DNA from: Clytia hemisphaerica
Taxonomy: Eukaryota > Cnidaria > Hydrozoa > Leptothecata > Clytiidae
DNA: 64,000 bases
NCBI GenBank assembly: GCA_902728285.1
Contig: CACVBU010000918.1
Span: forward strand, 19,086-83,085
Direction: 5' to 3'
Notes under the pieces: model-generated
Seen by the model: the letters and a program-made list of their open reading frames with translations, nothing else
What the model was told of the DNA's origin: nothing
Databases searched by the model: none
Part shown: in pieces, positions 23,901-35,900 of the stretch
How the letters are laid out: each line of letters starts with the position of its first letter
Position numbering within the stretch: the stretch's first letter is position 1
Program-made: the position numbers and the translations under genes

Positions 23901-26900
23901 TTTGTAAACTGTATTGTCTTGTAACTGTAGGAAATCTTTAAAATCTTTTTTGTTTTAAAATTTTTAGAAAACTTGGATCCAACAGAATCCTCCAAGTTTC
24001 AAAAACAGCTTTTGCAGACCTCAATATTGAATTACTGTAAGTCTACTTTGAATAATAAAGCTTTTTGTAATATCTTCTCCTAAAAAGGTGTTTTTCACAC
24101 ACCAGTTTTGTCGGCTGAAACAAATCCTTAAAAGATGTCTGTGGATGGTTCACTGGTTTAATAAAAATTTGGGATATTTTAAATTTAAGATTTCCCACTC
24201 TCGGATATCTAATAGCCGGGTCGGGGGTTGGAATAATAGGGGTTGGAAAAAATCTTAAAATTTAATAAGTGCGGCGAAATTAGCAGAACAGCAGAATTAG
24301 GGTGAAAGAGGAAATTTTGAAAAATATTTTCCCACAAAAAAGAGGGGTGGGGGATGTTGGAATAAGAAAATTTTTGAAATATTAATTAGCAGGGGATGCT
24401 TATTTAGGTACCCGTGAGTACTGACAAATTTCACCTGAAGCTATTTTTTGTCTGACAGCTGAATCTTCACAAAAGTTTTTCTGTTAATTCTTTTTTTTCA
24501 GTGATTTGAGCAACCAAAAAGACGCAAAAAATAATGATGCACGCTTAATCTCTTATTCTGATTTTTTGTCATTCTCATTCGTCAAAAGAGTGTAAGTTTG
24601 TGTGAGTTTGCTAGAAGATAGGAGATGAATCCACATTTAAATACTTGGATCTTTATATATTACAACATTAGATTATGGATTGCCTTTGTATGATGTTGCC
24701 AACAACCAAAATTTAAACTGACTTCACATAATATTTTTGGGAGAATTGTTTGTCTATAAGAGAGTTTTATGTACAAAGTGTTTGTGATAACAACGTAATA
24801 CTTGTTTACAATTATGGTTATTTTTCTAGAGATCTTAGTGGCAACCGACTGTTATGTGATTGTAATATGCAATGGCTTCCAAAATGGGCTGCTATTGACA
24901 CAAATGAAGTTTCTAATCCGTCAAGATGCTTTTATCCAGCTCAATTGGAGGGTGCTCTGTTAAGTGGTTTTGATGACACCTGGGATTGTGGTAAGGACTT
25001 TTTCCCCATAAGAAAAGAAAAGTAAATGTTAACTTTTTGAAAGATTGACTGCAAACTTCTTTCAGATCTAGATCTAGTCGTTAGAAACCCTGGATGGTTT
25101 GTTGCTCATTTGGCTGAAAGCGATTGTTTACGTAAACGTTTCTACGGCAACGAGAATTTAGGCTGCAGAAAATTTATGCTAGCCTGTGTCCAGAATGTTG
25201 TTATGTTGTTTACACTGCACATCCAGATCTAGTCTTTAATTATGTTTAAGTGGTAGCTTTTACTATATCATAGTGTCCTCTCCACCCTTTATAAAGGGGG
25301 AAACCAATTTTCCAATTTTGAATGGGTGAGGGGGGGGGGGTGAAAATTTGAATAGTAAAGGGGAAAAAAAAGAGGGGGGAAACATCGATAGTTGGCAAAT
25401 TTGGTGGGGGAAGTGTGAAATCACTTAAACTTTATCTCAGCAACCAAGGTCAGTCTACATGATATCATGTGATTAGATCATGATTGAAAAATTAACCAAT
25501 TTTTGTTCTATTTTGTCTAGTATTCCTTTTGCAGCAAAATTTTACGTTTGTGTCAGGTTAAAATTTGAGAAATTTATACGGGTATAAGGGGGAACTGATA
25601 TTTTCAGGATTTTCTGGGGGAAAGCAAAAAAGAGAGGGGAAACTAAAAAACCAAAAAGTCATAGGGGGGGGGGGAAAGAGGGGGAGATTTAAAAAAATCA
25701 AGAATTTGGTGGGGGGAACAAACTCTGTGGAGGACACTATGTATATGGTTGCTTAAGTAAGCAATGTGGAAATTTTACATTTTAACCATTTTTAAAACCT
25801 GCATCTTAATTTATATATTAAAAGTTAATAGTCTATTTAACTTTTTTAAATTTGTGTTTCTATTACATTATTTGTTTTCTACGAAGTGCAGTAGTCAACT
25901 TTTTTGGTTGGACACTCTTTTGCAAATCGAGAAGAATCGAGATATGAGTCTTACAAAGACAATGGAATAGAATATTTCTTGAACGATGATAGAAAATCAA
26001 TATTTTCATCATGTTCTCTTTCTCAAGGAAAATCTGTACAGATTTGTGAATTTTAAATTGAATAAAAATAGACCTTTTCATAATTTACATCACTTGCCTC
26101 GTTTTGAAATTATGGCCATGGTGATTAACTCCAAGCGGATTTTATTAAAACTGCTTCCTATTCATAAAAAATCATTTAATGAAGCATAATCACCATGGTA
26201 ATTGTTTGAATACGAGGCAAGTGATGTTCGTGACATAATTTATGAAAAGGTCTATAGCATGTAACAGATGCATGAAACCTAAGAAATAATATTATGCCTC
26301 GTTGGAAGGATGATTCAATAAGGGTTATTTTAAAATTGTTTTTGTTCACATACTTCTATTGTAATTTCGTGATTTCTTGTTTTTTTTAATTTTTAGCTAA
26401 ATACAAAGCAGATTTCACTATTCCAGAATTTCACCTTTACCCATACAAAGATCAAGTTATGTTTGAAAATGATAACATTGAATATCATTGTTACACTACC
26501 TGGATGGAGTTCTCCTCCATCATTTGGTTGAGCAATGGCCAAGCCATCCCATCGAATGAAGCAAATGTCACAATATCTGCAGCTATCGATTTGACTACTG
26601 GCTCTCTAAGCAGTACTCTGACTATTGACAAGTAAAACATCTATCTATATATCTTCTATATGTTCGATTTTTATATCTATTATTTTCTTTAAGAGTCAGA
26701 AAAACCAAGAAAGTTTTCCATTTCTTCTTCGAATAAAGAAACAATTCGTGTGAACTAGCTTGAAAGCAAAACACCATGGATTAGATTAGATCTATGTTTG
26801 CCAGGGTCTCTACGGGACCTTAAAAACCTTGAAAACCTTGAAATTGGACTAAGCAACCTTGAAAACCTTGAAATTGGACTAAGCAACCTTGAAAACCTTG

Positions 26901-29900
26901 AAAGTGAATGTAATGGGAAAGAATTCCTTGAAAACCTTGCTTGATTGTGACAGTACAGTTGTCTTGTTTTGACTTGGGTCCTTACTGAAGTTTCGGTCTA
27001 TGCTAAATCTCTAAGAATTGTTTCTAGACCAAATACTGGTAGTAACATCTCTTGCACCTTGTCAACAAGTCATATCCTATTATTTAAGTCGATTTGAGTT
27101 CTGAAAAACCTTGAAAATACCCAATAGGTCCAAAAAACCTTGAAAAAACACTAAAAGTTCGCCAAAAAAGCCTTGAAAACCTTGAAAATGCCAACAGGGT
27201 TTCTACGGAATCTTTGTCGCCATTTACCCTTTTCAATCTTATACTTTCAAGCTAAAGATAACTTCACATGTCTAAAATATTTATTTAATTATATTATTAT
27301 TAAAGATTATCAAAGAAGTTTCATGGCAACATCACATGCAAGGCTGATGTCTGGAATTCTGGGGTTGATCAACGCTCCAGAAATGTAATAATCATATCAA
27401 GCAGCCAAAAAACTTGTCCATCAAATACGTCTAAAACTGACAGAGGAAATATCTTTTGGCCTATGTCATTGAGCGGAGCTCAAGTTAAGTCAAACTGTCC
27501 CTTTGGAAGTCTTGTAAAAAACACCTTTGCAACAAGAGATTGTGGTGCATCTGGATGGAGCAAGTTTGACGTAAACGAATGCTTGTTTAGTGACCTAACT
27601 ACACAGAAACTTCAATTACTTTATGCTGTAAGTCAAGTTTTTTATTTTCTTCGTGATTGCTATGGGTATGGCTTTGTAAATATATTAAAAAAAGCCTAAG
27701 TGAGTTACAATTTTAACATCCATATCCCTAAACAATGCCATCATTATGAAACTTCAATTTTCCCAATATTTTTTGTTTCAAATGCGCTTTACAGGGTCCA
27801 ACTAAGAAAAGTTTTGGTTTTGGTTTTCTTTATTCTGGTAGGAGTTAAAAAACAGGGTGGCTTGGGTTGCAGCGCTCCTAGGTCATAGCCATAGCAACAA
27901 TAGTATACAGGACCGAAAAAACCGCTCGATCTTATACGATACCAGTGGCACTTCATGGGTTTAAGCGATGTCCTACCATGATGTGGAAAGCGTTTGATTT
28001 TCATGAGAACTTGGAGCTAAATATTAAGTTACAATATTTGCTAACTTTAGCAAATATTGTAACTTAATATTTAGCTCCAAGTTTGGCCATTGCAATACTG
28101 AATGGTAAAATTATCCTCGTCGTTTATTTTTTAGGTATTTCCCCTTTGTACTCTACTTACACTACAAACTAACACGTTTCTTGATATTCCAAACAGTATG
28201 TTGATAAATCAAATTGTCTGTCTCAAAAGTATGTCAACGCTTTACTTTTTCTACAATTTCTCTGCACCAATTTATGCCATGTTAAAACACAATTGGAAAG
28301 ATATTATTATAGATATTGTTTTTATTTTTTTCATCTTCTTTCTCTTCTTCAGTTTCCCATTTTATAGCAGTCTTCAACCTTTGATAAATCTCCTTGAGAA
28401 TATCTTTCCAACGGTTTATAAATTTTTGACACGGCGTAAATGGTTGCTGAGAAAGTGTTAAAAAGTGTCCTCAGACTTTGAAGAACATTCGTTTTACTTT
28501 TCCACCTCAGAAAAGTCGGTTGCACTCCTTCGCAGAGTTACAGAATATGGCGCCAATATTTAACACACAATTCGCCGATGATCTACACACGATCAAAACC
28601 AAATATGATTTGTATTTCTTCTGCAAGATCTTGGACGATATCAGAATCACCTACAAAGGAATTGATGGGACAAGGGTATTGCATTAAATTTTTGGACCTA
28701 CCTTGGAGGTCCTATAAATTAACCCAAGTTCGTCCGTCCGTCCGTCTGTCCGTCCGTCTGTTACCAGCTTTTCTCAGGATTGGCTCATTAGTTTTTTCTG
28801 ATTTTTGGCACAATGATGCAAAATGGCAATGCCCAAAATGTGACGGAGTCCGATTTTCGGAAAAAAAATTTTTCCGGCCGAAAATGCCGGATATATCCCG
28901 GAAAAACTGGTTTTTTGGCACTTTCTCAAGATCTTATCATTAGTATTTTCTGATTTTTTGCTCAAAGATGCGTATTAACAATGCCCAAAACATGGTCAAG
29001 TCCGATTTTTGAGAAAAAATTTTTTCCGGCCGAAAATGCCTGAAATATGTCGGAAATCGCCGTTTTGCTGGATTTTCATTGGACTTTTTCCTTATAATTG
29101 GTTGTTTTTTCATTCAAAAACATTATTAATAGCAATGCCCACCATTAAGTATGTTTCAATTTTCAATAAAATTGATTTTTGAAGCCGGAACTATTCAAAA
29201 ATCGCCGGAACAACCTGATTTTGCCGGAAAGACAGTATTTCTTTAATTTTTCGAGCTGTACTTTATATTTTTTTATGAAATTTTGCACACTGATGCAAAA
29301 TGACAATACCTAAAATGTGACGGAGCCCGATTTTCGAAAAACATTTTTTCCGGCCGAAAATGCCGGAAATATGCCGGAAATCGCCGTTTTGCTGGATTTT
29401 CATTGGACTTTTTCCTTATAATTGGTTGTTTTTTACATTCAAAAACATTAGTAATAGCAATGCCCACCATTAAGTATGTTTCAATTTTCAATAAAATTGA
29501 TTTTTGAAGCCGGAACTATTCAAAAATCGCCGGAACAACCTGATTTCGCTGGAAAGACAGTATTTCTTGAATTTTTCGAGCTGTACTTATATTTTTTTAT
29601 TAAATTTTGCACACTGATGCAAAATGACAATACCTAAAATGTGACGGAGCCCGATTTTCGAAAAACATTTTTTTCCGGCCGAAAATGCCGGAAATATGCC
29701 GGAAAAACCGGTTTTTGACAATTTTCTCGAATTTTCATCCTAATTTTTCTCTGATTTTTTGCAGAATGATGCGTATTCACAATGCTCAAAAAATGACCGA
29801 GCCGGATATTTCCGTTTTTGCAGATTTTCGTTGGATTTTTTCGTTTTATGTCTTTGTTTTTTTTCAAACAAAAACATTTATTTATAAGAATGTCCAAAGC

Positions 29901-32900
29901 ATGGTTCAATTTTCAATAAAACTGATTTTGGTACAGGAACTTTCTAAAAATCGCCAGAACAGCCGAGAAACGCCGGATTTCATTAATTTCTCGAGTTGTT
30001 CTTGTTCTTTATTTTTTTATATTTTGACCAGCTATGTCCTATGTGTTTCATTGTTTCAATGTTCATTGATTAGTTTGATAACCAGGTAGGTCCATAAAAG
30101 TATCACTTGTTTGTTGTTTTTTCATGCTTGACCATCTTGTTTTAGCAAAGGATATTGTTATTTCACCAAATTGAGCTTTTTGATTGACCTTCGGACTACA
30201 GTTTGTTGTTCAATGTACTTATTTTGTCAAACTGAAAGGGACATTGACAAATCTCTCTTATCATTTATGGAAGATTATTTTATTCGAGATAAGGAGCAAT
30301 CTAATTTGCAATTCTTTTTTCAAGGAGTTTTCCTCCCATCAATATATTTTTCTTTCAAATTTTATTTGGTATTTATCATTTTATAGGAATGCGAAAGATA
30401 AGATAAGATAAGGATAATAATCGAGATGAGGAGCAATCTAATTTTCAAGTGTTTTTCGAGAAGTTAGTAAGTAAGTCTGCGACCGCAGTCGGAGGCGACC
30501 CGAAGGTTCCTCTTTCGATAGCTATCTACCCGAAGGTAGGGAAGGTGCCACTCTTTCTCCCTGGATTGCTCCACTTATCTTTGATCCTTCTCTTAATTGC
30601 TGAGCATCAAGCAGAGAGGCATCAAGTACCATTTTGAGAATCTTTGGTATGACCCGGCTGGGGGTTGAACCCACAACCTTGCGAGCCGTAGCCGGATGCT
30701 CTACCACTGCAATACGGTCGCTGAGTTAATTCCTCCTACTATTAATTTTTACAAAATTTTCTTCAGTACTCATTGTTTTATTGGAATGCAATTGGAGCAC
30801 TGGCTGAACAACATACTTCGCTGACATCGATGAGTGAGAAAGTTTATGGGCACACAGCTATGTGGAGGTATTGTCTTTTGTTTGTACCGAAATCGCATGC
30901 CAAAATAGGTCATCCTTCAGGAAAATATAGTAAATTCTTTTAAGAACGAAAACTCTGAAACTTAAAATTGAAAAGCAAAAAGTGGCATAAAGCTTGACTT
31001 TTAGACAATGATATTCGTATCTCTTAAGAAAGCTATTTTTAAACTCTTTCCATAAGGGCGATCTTTAAAATGTTGTTCCTGATTCATGAAGACCATTCTT
31101 CTAAATTGATAGTTTCAAATTTTATTATGTTTTAGATTCCGAAAGCTTCTAGAAGATTATATTGAAGATCAGATTCAACTAGAAACGTATCGTAAACGAT
31201 ATTATTTTCATGATCACCACGGTCTCACTGCATCAGCTTACACCCTAACCACCTCGTCCATCGGTAACGAACTTCACTGCTATTTGACTGTTGAAGGGAA
31301 AGTTGCTGTAACTTGTTATCCAAGTATTGATTACAAAGCCAATAAGGTAAAATATCCTGTATTTAATAAGGGATATTGTATAGGAAGGTAACGAACTTAT
31401 TTCGGGTGCCAATACCGGAAAAAATCAGGAAATCGTCGTCGTTTCTTTCGAAGGCTTTTTTCTTACTATTCCACTTATGTTCATGCCAAAACAATCATAA
31501 TAGAAATGTCGAAGATTAAGCGCGGTCTGATTTTTCAATAAAACTGAGTTTTTGAGCCCGAATTTTACAAATATCGCCGGAACAGCTATTACCGACATAG
31601 GTTCCCTAAGACTTGTCGCTTGACAATTATAGACAGCGAAAAGAAAAATTAAAAAGAATCATAGTGTCCCCCCTCTTTCCCCTTTAAAAATGCCAGGGGG
31701 GGCAAAAATCTTTTTGAAAATCAAGGGGGAGGCAAAAATTAGATGCGAGTTGGAACCTGAATTTTTAAAAATCTCAAAGGGGCAACAAACCCACTAAGGA
31801 CACTATGTATCAAATAAAATTAAAGAAAACTGACTGTAAAGATTAAACAACATTCTCACCTACCACCACACAGGCTGCAACTATTCTTATGACCCTTGAC
31901 GTGGGACGTGATGTTAAAGTATACAAACTGACGTTACTTTCGTTTTCCACTGCATCTTTCTTCCAAACTCCACCGAAACAATCCAAAGCTGATATTGATG
32001 GTGGTGAAAATGAACAAGAACGTTGGACTACATCCTCTATCATGGGCCTCAAATTTACTGGTAAGTCACGTGTCAAACCTTTCGGAAATAATTTTTGAGT
32101 GCATAATTGCTGTTATCCTAAATAAGTTTGAGTTTAATGAACCAGTGATATTCATATTGGAAGTCTATCGTGGCTTGGATCAAGAGATTTGGCCAATATT
32201 GCTGTTAACATTCCGTTTTTCTCTAGTTTGTAGCACATACAGTCGACTCTCACTAATTCGAACCTCTAATATTCAAATCTTTCTGTAATTCGAACTAGAA
32301 CTTAAGTCCCCTCAGCTCAAAGAAGTTTTAAATGCTCTCTATGATTCGAATCTTTCTGTAATTAGAAGAACATTCTTAGTCCCTTCAAGATCGAATAAGA
32401 GAGAGGCAACTGTAAATGTATCCGCCTTTTGCAACACAAGTTGAAAGATAAATAGATAACTCGTGACGAAAGATTTCTACACCATGTCTACAGGTATAAT
32501 CTTGCGGGGAAATATTCTCTTTGCTTGAAAAAAAAATCCGTTCTTTAAACAGCACTGAAATTCCAAGGCTTACACTTTTGTTAGAGAATTATATAATCAA
32601 CAATAATCACAAGCAACAAACAGAAATATTTATTCTTTTAAACTTTTCTTTCTCGTAGCTCAACTAAATGACGGAAGCGAAACACGGTCTATTCGAGTTT
32701 TACGAATGGCTTTCATCAAAAGCGCTTTCGTAAGAACAATCATCTTCAATTCCACATTCCATTTCCTTGCAATTCTCCAGCTCTAATCTTCATTGTGAAA
32801 GACATTCAGAGTTTTATTTAGAATTTCTTCTTGATTACTTTTAAATTCTGATGTTCTATCTATCTGTATTTAGACCATGTTCGCACGCGACGGTTCCGTT

Positions 32901-35900
32901 TTGCTACGAAAAACGAAATGAAGCCATTCTATTGGTTACATTCATGTATTACGTCACTTCTAACCAATAGAATGGCTTCATTCCGCTTCGGAGCGAGACG
33001 GAACCGTCACGTGCGAACATGGTCTAAGACTCATAAGCATAACATTAAATTCTAAGTATCTCTTATATTTTATTTTACTGACAGAATCTTGACAATCCAC
33101 GTTTTGTCTACTGGTCCAATATCGATAGTAAGTTTTTTATTTGTCTGGCGCCATACTTACTCTTCCAAACCACTTTCACAAAGCTCACACGAGTAAAGCA
33201 TTCTTTTTCGAGGTTAACAGTCTACTTAGGAGCACGGTTAGAATCGTTGGAAACTTTTCTAATATTTTGTATTCTTTGTATCTTCTGGGATTGATGTTAT
33301 TTTCGTTTGCCTCTTGTGAAAACTCTGAAAAAAAGTTTTAATATGACGTTGGAAGCTTTTAATTCATAGCTAAATTTCTACTAGTTTAGCCTTCCTTTTG
33401 CATGCTGTAAAACGGTCAAAATCATCTCTTTTCAGACCTTGTATCGTTCTCTTGTTTGTCTAATTTTTTTCCGAATACACTTATTGACCATTGAGACTCA
33501 AAAGAGATGTGTCCAGCAGGGCTAAATAATGCATGTATAATGCAAGAAATCAATTATACCTGTGGTATCATTTGTCCTTTGTAAAATTGAACCCAGTCCC
33601 CTTTCAATCAGTTTTTAGTGCAAAGGTGCACACAATCATTTCGAAATATTTTTTGCGACCCTAAGTTAAACTTGTACGTCCAACACTTCTTTTCTCTGTT
33701 CAGGTCAATGGAAAACATCCAGTTTTTGTGTCAAAGCGTTCCGTTCTCAAAGAAACGCGTCCAGTTTTCGGTGCCATAACCTTGAAGCTGGAAACATGAC
33801 CTATCTGGCTGTCCTCACGGTATCTTGTTTAACTTTTAATCATTTTTCTTTAGCTCATTCATATGATACATATCATACATATCATTCATAAGATACATAT
33901 CTTGATGTTAAATTCGTTTTTTATAAGAACAAGAATTTATAAGAACATAAGGGACCAAAAATATGAAGAACAAAGTTAAGATGGATGTTCTTATTAAAAA
34001 ATTCTCTAAAAAACCTTTAGAGAAAGGAGGAGCTTCCTTTTGATAGCTGACAACTTTCTCCAAGATCAATAAAATAGAGGATTTCAATAAGGTTAGGGAG
34101 CTCGAAAAAATCGAAAATGAACAGGCGAAAGTAGACAGCCCCGTTGGTAATAGATAATCACGCTCACAATCACCGTTTTCCCACCTTCATTTCAGAAAAA
34201 ACCGTTACCGACAATATTGACGGCCAACTTATTGGAGCCTATTGTTTACGTTGGTGCTTCTCTGGTTTGTGTTCTATTGATTCTGACCTTGGGAATCTTC
34301 ATATATTTCAGTTATGTCAGGTAAGATAACGGTATCAATCGATTGACTCTATCCCGAACGCCTGAGCGGATTGGGCTATTCCAGAATTGTCTGTACCCCC
34401 CCATGCTGAGGAGGTGTGACGTCTAGGGTGGTCAGTGAAATGAGGTGGAAGATCCAGGATGGTCAGTAAAACGAGGTTGAAAATCAAGAATGATCCAATA
34501 TACGAGAAAGAATAATCCAAGGGGGTCCTGAAAAATAGAAAACAAAATCCAGGGGGTCATCTTTAAAATAAAAGACATCCTCAACATAGGGGGTACAAAT
34601 CTTTATCTGGAATTTTTTAACTTGGAGTTTAGATATAGACTCTATAACTCGAACCTCTACTACTAGAATGTATCCTTAACTCGCACTGGTTTTCTCGTCC
34701 CTTCAGTTAACAATGCCTTATAAACCTTACTCCATAACTCCAAATCTACTCAACTCCAACAATTTTGTGTTCCCCGTGCGTGTTCGAGTTATTGTATTGT
34801 GAGTCAATTGTAATAAGGGCTACATACACTACACAATATATTGTCAGGCAATATATTGATGATATATTGCTGAATGTCGACAATATATTGAAAAGGTGTC
34901 CGCAATATATTGTCAGCTCGATTTGCAATATTCCAACAATAAAGGGGGATTGTTTACAGAAAGAAAATTCCTTTTTATAATAGAGTACCAGTTGTTTACT
35001 TCGTACATTACGGTCCGCAAACCATATTGTCGAATATTGTTCGTCAATATATTGTGTAGTCTAAGTAGCCCTGCTCTCTAATTCGACGTTCTATTATTCG
35101 ATAGGCTCCCTTATTCGATGAAGTTTTAAGTCAACAAGAAACTCTCATAAACGACGCTCCCTTATTCGATGAAAATCCAATTCCCCTTGAAGATCGAATT
35201 AGAGAGCGAAAAACTTATTCTTAGTGAAAAAAGCTTTGGAAAATTTTAGTGTCAGTGTTAAGCAATGATATCTTTAATTTATGCCGAATCTTACATAATA
35301 CAGTTATTTTATTTTCAATAACAAATTTAAGAAAGACTAGGAATGAATTAACGAAACTTATATCCTTCTTCTTCAACTGATGGTTTCGTTGAACAATTTG
35401 AACGTTAATTTTTCAACAAAATTTTTCGTTTATTATTTTTAGGCAAGTACTTTACAACCGTGCAGATTCGGTGGCTTTGATAAACCTTTGTATAGCTTTA
35501 CTGATAGCTGAAATCATCTTTGCAAACGGTATACATCGTGTAGATGATGCCTTATTATGTACTGGAGTAGCGGCCGGTCTACACTACTTCATTTTATGCG
35601 CTTTGGTTTGGCTTGGTTGCGGTGCGGTGGCGCTTTTACGGCTGGTAAAAAAGAAAGATCGAGCCGACGTCAAGTCTTATGATCCGGTCATGAAATATTA
35701 CCTCATGGGATGGGGTATGTATATTGAAATTGTCTCCCGTTATGCTCATAGATTTATAAAGCCCGAAGGGCTAGATGGTGTGCTTTTGTTGAAAAGTGTG
35801 TCGATGTGTCACGTGACATTACAATAGAATTTCAGCGCTTGACCAATAAGAAGCTTCGTGGGTTTTTTTAAATAATAGCAGCAATATTTTTTGCGAATTC

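Noticed and set aside
23968..24036. Possible one-base frameshift in the fourth ADGRA exon
   Set aside because: On recounting the A run at 24001-24005 the exon is 69 bases and keeps the leucine-rich repeat in frame.
30645..30725. Functional tRNA gene on the minus strand
   Set aside because: The stem pairs poorly and a SINE-type body follows directly.
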